From Saprospiraceae bacterium (lineage in GTDB: Bacteria > Bacteroidota > Bacteroidia > Chitinophagales > Saprospiraceae): a stretch of DNA of 7,093 bases. Positions 1 to 5,106 of the stretch are shown here, piece by piece; within the stretch, counting starts at the first letter, position 1, and each line of letters opens with the position of its first letter. Where the stretch lies: assembly GCA_022842255.1 (NCBI GenBank), contig JALHPW010000256.1, positions 1-7,093 of the forward strand, given 5' to 3'. The notes beneath the pieces were generated by a model that saw only the letters and a list, made by a program, of their open reading frames with translations, was not told the DNA's origin and did not search any database. Made by a program: the position numbers and the translations under genes.

Positions 1-431
1 TTTTTGTTCACATTGAAAAAGCGAAACGGTCGGCCTCCCCTAGCCCCTCCCGACCAGGTTTCCGTCGGCAAAACGGCTTTCAACTTTTGAATAGCCTTCA
101 AAAAACGTTCAAAATCAATGGGTTTGAGCAAATAATCGACCACACTCAACTCATAACTTTCAATCGCATATTCATGATAGGCGGTGGTCAAAATGACCTG
201 TGGCGGCTGGGAAAGGGTGCGCAAAAAATCGAGCCCTTTAAGCCCGGGCAGGTTGATGTCGAGGAAAAGTACATCCACCGGTTGTTCGCGCAACGCTTCT
301 GCGGCGGCCATCGCATCGGGGCACCGGCCCACAAAACGCAGCCAGGACACCTGGTTCACATAGTCCTCCAGAATCCCCGCCGCCAGCGGTTCGTCTTCTA
401 TGATTAGGCAACTCAGTACTTGATTGGTCAT
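1..431 (-). CDS. Response regulator, receiver domain (LytTR family likely), 3' part beyond window
   Basis: The reading frame opens with ATG at 431-429 and stays open to the left edge, giving 143 residues without a stop, so the gene is partial only because the window ends. The sequence shows a CheY-like receiver: the acidic cluster IIEDE at residues 10-14, the phospho-acceptor Asp58 in LFLDINLPGLKG, the switch Thr82/Thr83 in ILTTAY, and the conserved Lys103-Pro104 in DYLLKPI. The receiver ends near residue 120. A short linker follows, then FRFFNVNK at the very edge, which resembles the start of the LytTR DNA-binding domains normal in this family; that assignment is inference because the domain lies outside the window. 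The gene runs in the same direction as the LytS-type kinase 311 nt upstream, its likely partner. Such regulators are phosphorylated on the Asp and then bind direct repeats in promoters. Confidence 0.9.
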   Translation of the reverse strand, partial: MTNQVLSCLIIEDEPLAAGILEDYVNQVSWLRFVGRCPDAMAAAEALREQPVDVLFLDINLPGLKGLDFLRTLSQPPQVILTTAYHEYAIESYELSVVDYLLKPIDFERFLKAIQKLKAVLPTETWSGGARGGRPFRFFNVNK

Positions 432-470
432 AGTTGGGAAATGGGCAAATTGCTGCTGTTTTTGAATGAT

Positions 471-498
471 GATTGACGATTACAAAAATGTTGAAGGC
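471..498 (+). repeat. Short direct copy of the heptamer repeat
   Basis: It reads as four heptamers: GATTGAC, GATTACA, AAAATGT, TGAAGGC. Compared with the longer copy at 502-543 it lacks exactly two heptamers (GATTTAC and one TGATTGT). The length difference is therefore 14 nt, consistent with unit-by-unit gain or loss. Only 3 nt separate the two copies. Confidence 0.7.
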
Positions 499-501
499 TT
501 T

Positions 502-543
502 GATTGACGATTTACGATTACATGATTGTTGATTGTTGAAGGC
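502..543 (+). repeat. Left arm of 42-nt inverted repeat (heptamer-built)
   Basis: The arm reads as six heptamers: GATTGAC, GATTTAC, GATTACA, TGATTGT, TGATTGT, TGAAGGC. Its reverse complement matches 694-735 at 36 of 42 positions without gaps, and the central 31 nt (503-533 against 704-734) match at 28 of 31. The pair encloses a 150-nt core (544-693). Confidence 0.8.
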
Positions 544-630
544 AGTGCGACGCCTAAGCTCCCAAAAGGACCTCGACACAACTCATTTAAAATTTTGATT
601 ATCAATAAATTATATCAAAGTTTAGTCGTC

Positions 631-644
631 ACTCAATTTTGAGT
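631..644. repeat. Short perfect palindrome in the core of the inverted-repeat element
   Basis: ACTCAA and TTGAGT form 6-bp perfect arms around a 2-nt spacer (TT). The site is AT-rich and lies upstream of the response regulator. It has the shape of a small dimeric-regulator site, but at this length it could be chance. Confidence 0.3.
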
Positions 645-662
645 ATTCCTCTATTGATTTAC

Positions 663-698
663 ATGGCACTCAATACCTCATTCGCGCTGGCGTGCCAT
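663..698. repeat. Stem-loop inside the inverted-repeat element
   Basis: ATGGCAC (663-669) pairs perfectly with GTGCCAT (692-698) around a 22-nt loop. The right strand of this stem overlaps the first bases of the right inverted-repeat arm, so the two foldings compete. No T-tract follows on either strand, so it is not a standard terminator. Confidence 0.35.
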
Positions 699-735
699 CA
701 AAAATCAACAATCATGTACCCGTCAATCGTCAATA
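694..735 (-). repeat. Right arm of 42-nt inverted repeat
   Basis: Read on the minus strand from 735 it gives TATTGAC, GATTGAC, GGGTACA, TGATTGT, TGATTTT, TGATGGC, six heptamers in register with the left arm. It lies 7 nt downstream of the histidine kinase stop codon (743-745), so a kinase transcript that reads through would fold this arm against 502-543. It could be the end of a small non-autonomous repeat element or a structured 3' region; the sequence alone does not decide. Confidence 0.8.
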
Positions 736-742
736 AAACATA

Positions 743-1753
743 TCAAAAATAAATATTCAAACCCACCCAATACTCCTTTTCCCCATCCAAAATCTCCAAA
801 CTATGTTTTTCAGGATATAGCAATTCCAACTGTCGGCGAAGGTTTTGCAGGCCAATCCCGGGAACCGTTTCCAAGCTTTCACTAGGTTTTGAATTTTCAA
901 TTTCCAATGCCAAGACCTTGTTTTTCAAGACAATAGAGATATAGATTCGGGCCTCGTGGCGCTGTTCGCTGGCACCATGTTTAAACGCATTTTCTACCAG
1001 CGGCAACAACAGGAGCGGCGCGATTTCTGTTTTCGGGTCGTCCAAATCTACTTCCATGCGCAATTCCAAACGGCCTTCATCGAAACGCAGTTTTTCTAGT
1101 GCAATGTAGTCGCGCAGCAGTTGAATTTCCTGCTCCAGCGGAACCCGCGGCTTTTGAGATTCATACAAAACGTAGCGAAGCAACTGTGCTAGTTTGAGTG
1201 CAACGGGGGCCGTTTTATCGGATTTGACCCGAGCCAAAGCGTACAGGTTGTTGATGGTATTGAACAAAAAGTGTGGGTGGAGTTGCCCTTTTAAGGCCCG
1301 CAATTCCGCTTCGGATTTTTCGGCGCGCAGTTGGCTTTCGCGGCGCTGCATCTCCTGTTGCCGGAAATACATCCTTGCAGAAAGGGCCGTGCTGCTGGCC
1401 AAGACGCAGTCGAAAACATCATACATCATCCGAAAACTCCAGAATTCCATGGTCGAATCCGGGAAATACACTGGCACCAAGTAGACCAGTTTCAATGCCC
1501 TGTTCAAAAGCCCGGCCACCACCGTAGCTGCCGCAGCGCCTCCAAATGCCAGCCATGTCTTTTGTCCCTCCGCCCCGGAAAATCGCTCAAAAAACCACAT
1601 AGATAGATAGGCCGCCAATATTCGGGCAGGCATTTCCAAACCTTCGGTAATCAGGTATTTACCCAAGTTACCATCGTAACGGCTGTAGGTATAGGCATAG
1701 ATAAACCAAAATGCCAACCAAAAAGCGAGGTGCAGGAGCCAGCGGCGTTTCAT
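743..1753 (-). CDS. LytS/YehU-type sensor histidine kinase
   Basis: This is a 336-residue membrane histidine kinase with a His_kinase (PF06580-type) domain and HATPase. About four hydrophobic segments are visible near residues 6-23, 43-58, 66-93 and 105-128, followed by a short coiled coil at 130-155. The phospho-acceptor motif is QLHPHFLFN with His161. The N-box is PLVENAFKHG (Asn255) and the G-box is GIGLQN (residues 299-304). In this family the kinase autophosphorylates on the H-box His and passes the phosphate to a LytTR-type regulator. The partner is probably the regulator at 431, downstream on the same strand. I chose ATG 1753 because MKRRW followed directly by a hydrophobic helix is the usual N-terminus of this family. 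An in-frame ATG at 1873 would add 40 polar residues with no recognisable feature. The sensory part is essentially the membrane block, so the ligand cannot be guessed. Confidence 0.93.
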   Translation of the reverse strand: MKRRWLLHLAFWLAFWFIYAYTYSRYDGNLGKYLITEGLEMPARILAAYLSMWFFERFSGAEGQKTWLAFGGAAAATVVAGLLNRALKLVYLVPVYFPDSTMEFWSFRMMYDVFDCVLASSTALSARMYFRQQEMQRRESQLRAEKSEAELRALKGQLHPHFLFNTINNLYALARVKSDKTAPVALKLAQLLRYVLYESQKPRVPLEQEIQLLRDYIALEKLRFDEGRLELRMEVDLDDPKTEIAPLLLLPLVENAFKHGASEQRHEARIYISIVLKNKVLALEIENSKPSESLETVPGIGLQNLRRQLELLYPEKHSLEILDGEKEYWVGLNIYF

Positions 1754-1960
1754 GCCAGCAAAGGTCTGGAGAAAATTGACGTCGATGTTTGCATTCTGTA
1801 GGTCGGAATCGGTTGTTCGTTGATATTCCAGCAGCAGGCGGTGGTTTCGCTGGATTTTTGGGCATCTTACCATTCAGTGCAAAGACACCGCGCAGTATTT
1901 TTCAACCCTCCGCGTCTCTGCACTTACGCGGTAAAAAACACAACAACTATTAATTTGGCT
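1754..1960. promoter_or_regulatory. Divergent intergenic region between kinase and FG-GAP gene
   Basis: These 207 nt must hold the start signals for both the minus-strand kinase and the plus-strand FG-GAP gene, provided the start codons at 1753 and 1961 are right. The only -7-like string I see on the plus strand is TATTTTTC near 1896-1903, one base off TAnnTTTG, and it has no good -33 TTG partner. No Shine-Dalgarno sequence precedes either start, as is usual in Bacteroidota. The region also holds the imperfect hairpin at 1876-1924. Confidence 0.4.
1876..1924. repeat. Imperfect inverted repeat (hairpin) in the divergent region
   Basis: AGTGCAAAGACACCGCG (1876-1892) and the reverse complement of 1911-1924, AGTGCAGAGACGCG, match at 13 of 14 aligned positions with one 3-nt bulge, around an 18-nt loop. 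The arms are more GC-rich than the surrounding sequence. A further TTACGCGG follows at 1925-1932. The structure lies 37 nt before the FG-GAP start codon and could be a 5'-leader hairpin, an operator or a dispersed repeat. Confidence 0.5.
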
Positions 1961-3715
1961 ATGAAAACAAAACAACACGGGCTGCTAGCCATGATGCTGG
2001 CCGCGGCCCTTGCAAGCTCCGCGCAAACCAATATTTTTACCAAAATCACCAATTCGCCTGTAGTAACCACACCCGGCGACTCGCGTTCGGTGAACTGGGT
2101 CGATATTGACAACGACAACGACCTCGACCTGTTCATCAGCAACGGGCCTCAAGCAGGCCAAAACAATTTTTTGTACAAAAACGATGGCATGGGTGGTTTC
2201 TCCAAGGTGACCAACGACCCCATTGTGCAGGATGGAAAACCTTCGGATGGTGCCACTTGGGCCGACTTTGACAACGACGGCGATGTGGATTGTTTTGTAG
2301 TCAACTGGTACGGTGTCAACAACTTATTGTACAAAAACAACGGGGACGGCAGCTTTACCCAAGTCTTGACTGGCAATCTTGTAACCGACGGGGGCTACTC
2401 AGAAACCGCTTCCTGGGGCGACTATGACAAAGATGGTTGGCTCGACCTGTATGTGACCAACAGCGACGGGGATTTCAAGAATTTCCTGTACCGGAACCTG
2501 CACGATGGCACCTTCCAAAAAGTGACTTCTGGGAGCCCAGTCACCGACGCCTTTACATCGCGGTCGGTCAATTGGACCGACTTCAACATGGATGGCAACC
2601 TTGACCTCTTTGTGACCAACGAGGGCACTCAAAACGAAAACCTGTACCGCAACAATGGCGATGGCTCGTTCACCAAACTGACCACCGGACCGCTCCTAGC
2701 AGCGGGCGGAAAAACCATGAGCAGCAGTTGGGGCGATTATGACAACGACGGCGACCTGGACGTGTTTTTGGCAAATGACCAAGGCAACGACGGACTGTAC
2801 CGGAACGACGGGGCTGGAGTCTTCTTTAAAATAACGAACGACCCGGTGGTCACGAGCGGCGGAAATTCCTTCGGAAGTCAGTGGGCCGATGTGGACAATG
2901 ATGCCGACCTGGACCTGTTTGTGACCAATTCGTTTTGGGGTGGGCCTTGGAAAAATTTCCTTTTTTTGAACAACGGAAACGGCACCTTCAGCAAAAACCT
3001 GACCGAGGTGGTGGCTACCGACGAGGGCTGGTCTTACGGTTGCGCTTTTGGGGATTGGGACCGCGATGGCGATCTGGATTTGGCGGTGGCCACCTGTCTT
3101 AACGCCAACCAAACCGATTATTTGTACGAAAACCACAGTGCCGAAAACGGCAACAACTGGTTGGAAGTCAAACTAATAGGCACCAATAGCAATCGTTCGG
3201 CCATCGGTGCAAAAGTGTGGGTTACGGCCGCCATCAATGGCCAGACTGTGACCCAACTTCGCGAAATAAGCGCCCAATCCGGCTATTGTGGGCAGAACCA
3301 ATTGAATGCCCATTTCGGGCTTGCTGATGCGGATTCGGTGACAATGAAAGTAGAATGGCCTTCTGGGTTGGAGCAACTGTTTGGCAACCTGGCCGCCAAC
3401 CATTGCCTTACGCTGGTGGAAGGTCAAATCCCGGTTGGGGTCAATCAACCCAATGCCACCAACAAACTGGCTTTGTCGATTCAACCCAACCCTTCCTCCG
3501 ATTCAGTTACTGTAACCTGGGAGCAACCCAATGCCGAAGTCATTTCCTTACAAATCATAGATTTCCAAGGGAAAATCATGTTTTCCCAGAAAATAAACGC
3601 CCCTGCTGGCCACAATGAATGGCCCTGGAACGGGAATCTACCTGCCGGGTATTATACCCTACAATTACAAGGTGATGGCTGGCAAGAGACTCAGCAGTTG
3701 GTGCGGACCAGATAA
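1961..3715 (+). CDS. Secreted FG-GAP/VCBS beta-propeller with ASPIC/UnbV domain and T9SS sorting tail
   Basis: This 584-residue protein is built for export. Residues 1-21 are a signal peptide (MKTKQHG, a hydrophobic stretch, then SSA before Gln22). Seven FG-GAP/VCBS repeats follow, each with a Ca-binding DxDxDxD-type loop after a W/F-x-D start, at residues 48, 102, 154, 207, 259, 310 and 365. The spacing is 51-55 residues, as expected for a seven-bladed propeller. The fourth loop is DFNMDGNLD, with Asn in place of one Asp. Residues about 397-488 match the ASPIC/UnbV domain: NRSAIGAKV, QSGYCGQNQ, HFGLADADSV, VEWPSG. Residues about 503-584 form a T9SS type A sorting domain, with SIQPNPSSDSVTV and LPAGYYTLQL. 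The start at ATG 1961 is preferred because it opens directly into the signal peptide; the longer frame begins at TTG 1820 with unremarkable sequence. The family is linked to surface binding or adhesion, but no specific ligand or enzyme activity is visible. Confidence 0.93.
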   Translation: MKTKQHGLLAMMLAAALASSAQTNIFTKITNSPVVTTPGDSRSVNWVDIDNDNDLDLFISNGPQAGQNNFLYKNDGMGGFSKVTNDPIVQDGKPSDGATWADFDNDGDVDCFVVNWYGVNNLLYKNNGDGSFTQVLTGNLVTDGGYSETASWGDYDKDGWLDLYVTNSDGDFKNFLYRNLHDGTFQKVTSGSPVTDAFTSRSVNWTDFNMDGNLDLFVTNEGTQNENLYRNNGDGSFTKLTTGPLLAAGGKTMSSSWGDYDNDGDLDVFLANDQGNDGLYRNDGAGVFFKITNDPVVTSGGNSFGSQWADVDNDADLDLFVTNSFWGGPWKNFLFLNNGNGTFSKNLTEVVATDEGWSYGCAFGDWDRDGDLDLAVATCLNANQTDYLYENHSAENGNNWLEVKLIGTNSNRSAIGAKVWVTAAINGQTVTQLREISAQSGYCGQNQLNAHFGLADADSVTMKVEWPSGLEQLFGNLAANHCLTLVEGQIPVGVNQPNATNKLALSIQPNPSSDSVTVTWEQPNAEVISLQIIDFQGKIMFSQKINAPAGHNEWPWNGNLPAGYYTLQLQGDGWQETQQLVRTR

Positions 3716-3725
3716 CTGCACCGAC
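3697..3725 (+). other. Weak hairpin overlapping the FG-GAP stop codon
   Basis: GTTGGTGC (3697-3704) pairs with GCACCGAC (3718-3725), 8 bp with one G-T pair, and the TAA stop (3713-3715) sits in the loop. No T-tract follows, so this is not a standard intrinsic terminator. It could weaken transcription between the two propeller genes or be incidental. Confidence 0.25.
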
Positions 3726-3741
3726 CAAAGCAAGGACTGTG

Positions 3742-3749
3742 TATTTTTG
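3742..3749 (+). promoter_or_regulatory. Candidate Bacteroidota -7 promoter element
   Basis: TATTTTTG matches the Bacteroidota primary-sigma -7 consensus TAnnTTTG exactly and lies 23 nt before the ATG of the Asp-box protein gene. The -33 region, about 20 nt upstream near 3716-3722, shows only CTG rather than a clear TTG. The downstream gene may therefore be transcribed partly on its own, although the 57-nt gap also allows cotranscription with the FG-GAP gene. Confidence 0.35.
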
Positions 3750-3772
3750 GGAGGCAAAAACTACTTGTCTTC

Positions 3773-5029
3773 ATGAAAAATATACTTCGCCTTACAATCT
3801 TACTATCCACCATAACCTACCTAAATGCCCAAAGCAACTGGCAATATTTACCCAATGCCCCGATTGGGTCTTGGCGGATTGACGACGTGTTCTTCCTCAA
3901 CAATCAAACAGGGTGGTGTGCAGGTTCCAACGGCCAAATCCACAAAACAATCGATGGTGGCGCCCATTGGGAACTAGTGTACAATAGCAATTACTACATC
4001 CGGTGCCTAGAATTTGTCGATGACAGCGTTGGGTATGCGGGTACGCTCAACAATAAATTCCTGCGCAGTACGGACGGCGGGCTTACATGGGTTGACCTTG
4101 CTGCATCCATTACACCAAGCCCGGCAGCGGTATGTGGGATTTCCATTGTGGACAGTTTGTACGCCTATGCTGTTGGCGCGTGGGACACCCCTGCCATCCT
4201 GTTAAAAACCACCGATGGCGGTAATACCTGGAAGAACTTTAGCATGAATTTTTACGCCAGTGCCCTTGTGGATGTTTTTTTCACGAGTCGTGACACCGGA
4301 TTTGTTACCGGCCAATCCGGTCAGGGTGCAGTAATCCTATACACCACCGATGGTGGCGAAACCTGGGAAAAGAAATTCAGTTCAGGTGTTCCAGGGCAGT
4401 TTGTTTGGAAAATCCAACGTGTTACAAATGAATGCTGGGTAGGTTCCATTCAGACCTTCAACGGTGGCAGAATGGTCAAATCAACCGATGCCGGCCAATC
4501 CTGGACCACCTTGACGGCCCCCATCCCGGATATGCAGGGCATTGGTTTCGCTACCCCTCACCATGGCTGGGTAGGTGGTTATGTCAGCGGCTTTTATGAA
4601 ACCATGGATGGTGGGGAGAGTTGGGAATTCAAGGATTTTGGCGGCAATTTCAACCGCTTCTATTTCCTTGATTCCACTTTGGCGTATGCTTCAGGAGTAT
4701 CCATTTATAAATTCGCTGACAGCACATTGAGCAGCATCTCGCAGCCCGACCGCCCGATTTTGAAAGACGATGGCTTTATGGTTTCAATCTCGCCTAACCC
4801 AACGGTGAGCTTCTTGGACATCCGCTTCCACCTTCCGGTACTCGATAATCTACGGATTGGAATTTACACGATGGATGGAGGGTTTATCAAGGAAATCTAC
4901 CACGAGCGCCAACTCCAGGCCGGTGAATACCAATTTCAAACAGACTGCTCCGGGCTTCCAGCAGGTGCCTACTTTATTGGCGTGCAGCGTAACCTGGGCC
5001 TGTACACCCGGCCTTTTACAAAAACATGA
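3773..5029 (+). CDS. Secreted Asp-box (BNR/YCF48-like) beta-propeller with T9SS sorting tail
   Basis: This 418-residue protein starts with a signal peptide (MKNILRLTILLSTITYLNA, cleavage expected before Gln20). Six Asp-box motifs of the form [ST]-x-D-[GA]-G-x-x-W are seen: TIDGGAHW 59-66, STDGGLTW 99-106, TTDGGNTW 146-153, TTDGGETW 191-198, STDAGQSW 237-244 and TMDGGESW 277-284. Each follows a GWxxG- or GYAG-like strand. A seventh blade near residues 295-315 (FYFLDSTLAYASG) lacks the Asp box. This pattern is typical of YCF48-like or sialidase-fold propellers. No sialidase catalytic set (Arg triad, Tyr/Glu) is evident, so a structural or binding role is more likely than enzyme activity. Residues about 335-418 form the T9SS type A tail (SISPNPTVSFLDI, GLPAGAYFIGV). 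The gene lies 57 nt after the FG-GAP gene, on the same strand and with the same secretion route, so the two may work together at the cell surface. Confidence 0.92.
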   Translation: MKNILRLTILLSTITYLNAQSNWQYLPNAPIGSWRIDDVFFLNNQTGWCAGSNGQIHKTIDGGAHWELVYNSNYYIRCLEFVDDSVGYAGTLNNKFLRSTDGGLTWVDLAASITPSPAAVCGISIVDSLYAYAVGAWDTPAILLKTTDGGNTWKNFSMNFYASALVDVFFTSRDTGFVTGQSGQGAVILYTTDGGETWEKKFSSGVPGQFVWKIQRVTNECWVGSIQTFNGGRMVKSTDAGQSWTTLTAPIPDMQGIGFATPHHGWVGGYVSGFYETMDGGESWEFKDFGGNFNRFYFLDSTLAYASGVSIYKFADSTLSSISQPDRPILKDDGFMVSISPNPTVSFLDIRFHLPVLDNLRIGIYTMDGGFIKEIYHERQLQAGEYQFQTDCSGLPAGAYFIGVQRNLGLYTRPFTKT

Positions 5030-5035
5030 ACAAAA

Positions 5036-5067
5036 AAACCTCGTAGGTTTTTGAACCTACGAGGTTT
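5036..5067 (-). terminator. Palindromic intrinsic terminator between convergent genes
   Basis: AAACCTCGTAGGTT (5036-5049) and AACCTACGAGGTTT (5054-5067) form a perfect 14-bp stem with a 4-nt loop (TTTG). On the minus strand the stem runs into seven T residues (complement of 5032-5038, overlapping the stem base), so it should efficiently end the operon that stops at 5107. On the plus strand it lies 6 nt after the Asp-box gene stop and has only a short TTT, so it may also act there, more weakly. It is placed as a shared, bidirectional terminator. Confidence 0.8.
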
Positions 5068-5106
5068 AAAGCGCGCAAAAGCAAGAAGGTTTTTCTCCGT
5101 CAACTA

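Larger units (their letters stand above)
432..742. other. Intergenic region between kinase and regulator, repeat-rich
   Basis: This 311-nt gap holds no credible gene; the open frames crossing it have no family features. It is AT-rich in its middle part (about 580-662). It contains two direct copies of a heptamer-built repeat (471-498 and 502-543), an inverted copy near the kinase stop (694-735), a short perfect palindrome (631-644) and a small stem-loop (663-698). Any promoter used by the response regulator alone would have to lie here, but no convincing Bacteroidota -7 element (TAnnTTTG) was found on the minus strand. Confidence 0.7.

Noticed and set aside
87..407. 106-codon plus-strand open frame opposite the response regulator
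   Set aside because: The opposite strand encodes an unmistakable receiver domain with all key residues, so this frame is a shadow.
238..579. 113-codon minus-strand frame overlapping the start of the response regulator
   Set aside because: It is another frame of the receiver gene extended through the repeat region, rich in Arg/Gly/Cys, without domain features.
471..735. CRISPR array
   Set aside because: The repeats are 7-nt units in tandem and a single inverted pair, not regularly spaced identical repeats with unique spacers, and no cas gene is present.
471..735. Insertion sequence with terminal inverted repeats
   Set aside because: The 150-nt core encodes no transposase and no convincing target-site duplication flanks the arms. 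At most it is a non-autonomous element, so it is reported as a repeat only.
1754..1873. 40-codon N-terminal extension of the histidine kinase from ATG 1873
   Set aside because: The extra residues are polar and unlike any domain, whereas ATG 1753 gives the usual short basic N-terminus followed by the first membrane helix. It is kept only as an alternative start.
1820..1960. 47-codon N-terminal extension of the FG-GAP protein
   Set aside because: It begins with TTG, runs through the intergenic hairpin, shows no family features, and would bury the signal peptide inside the protein. ATG 1961 opens directly into a normal signal peptide.
2696..3136. 146-codon minus-strand open frame opposite the FG-GAP repeats
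   Set aside because: It is a shadow of the repeated Asp/Asn codons (GAC/AAC read in reverse as GTC/GTT), giving a Val/Ile-rich sequence with no signal, motif or spacing of its own.
3773..5029. Sialidase or glycosidase activity for the Asp-box protein
   Set aside because: Asp boxes are structural. The Arg triad and catalytic Tyr/Glu/Asp arrangement of sialidases is not recognisable, so no enzyme activity is claimed.
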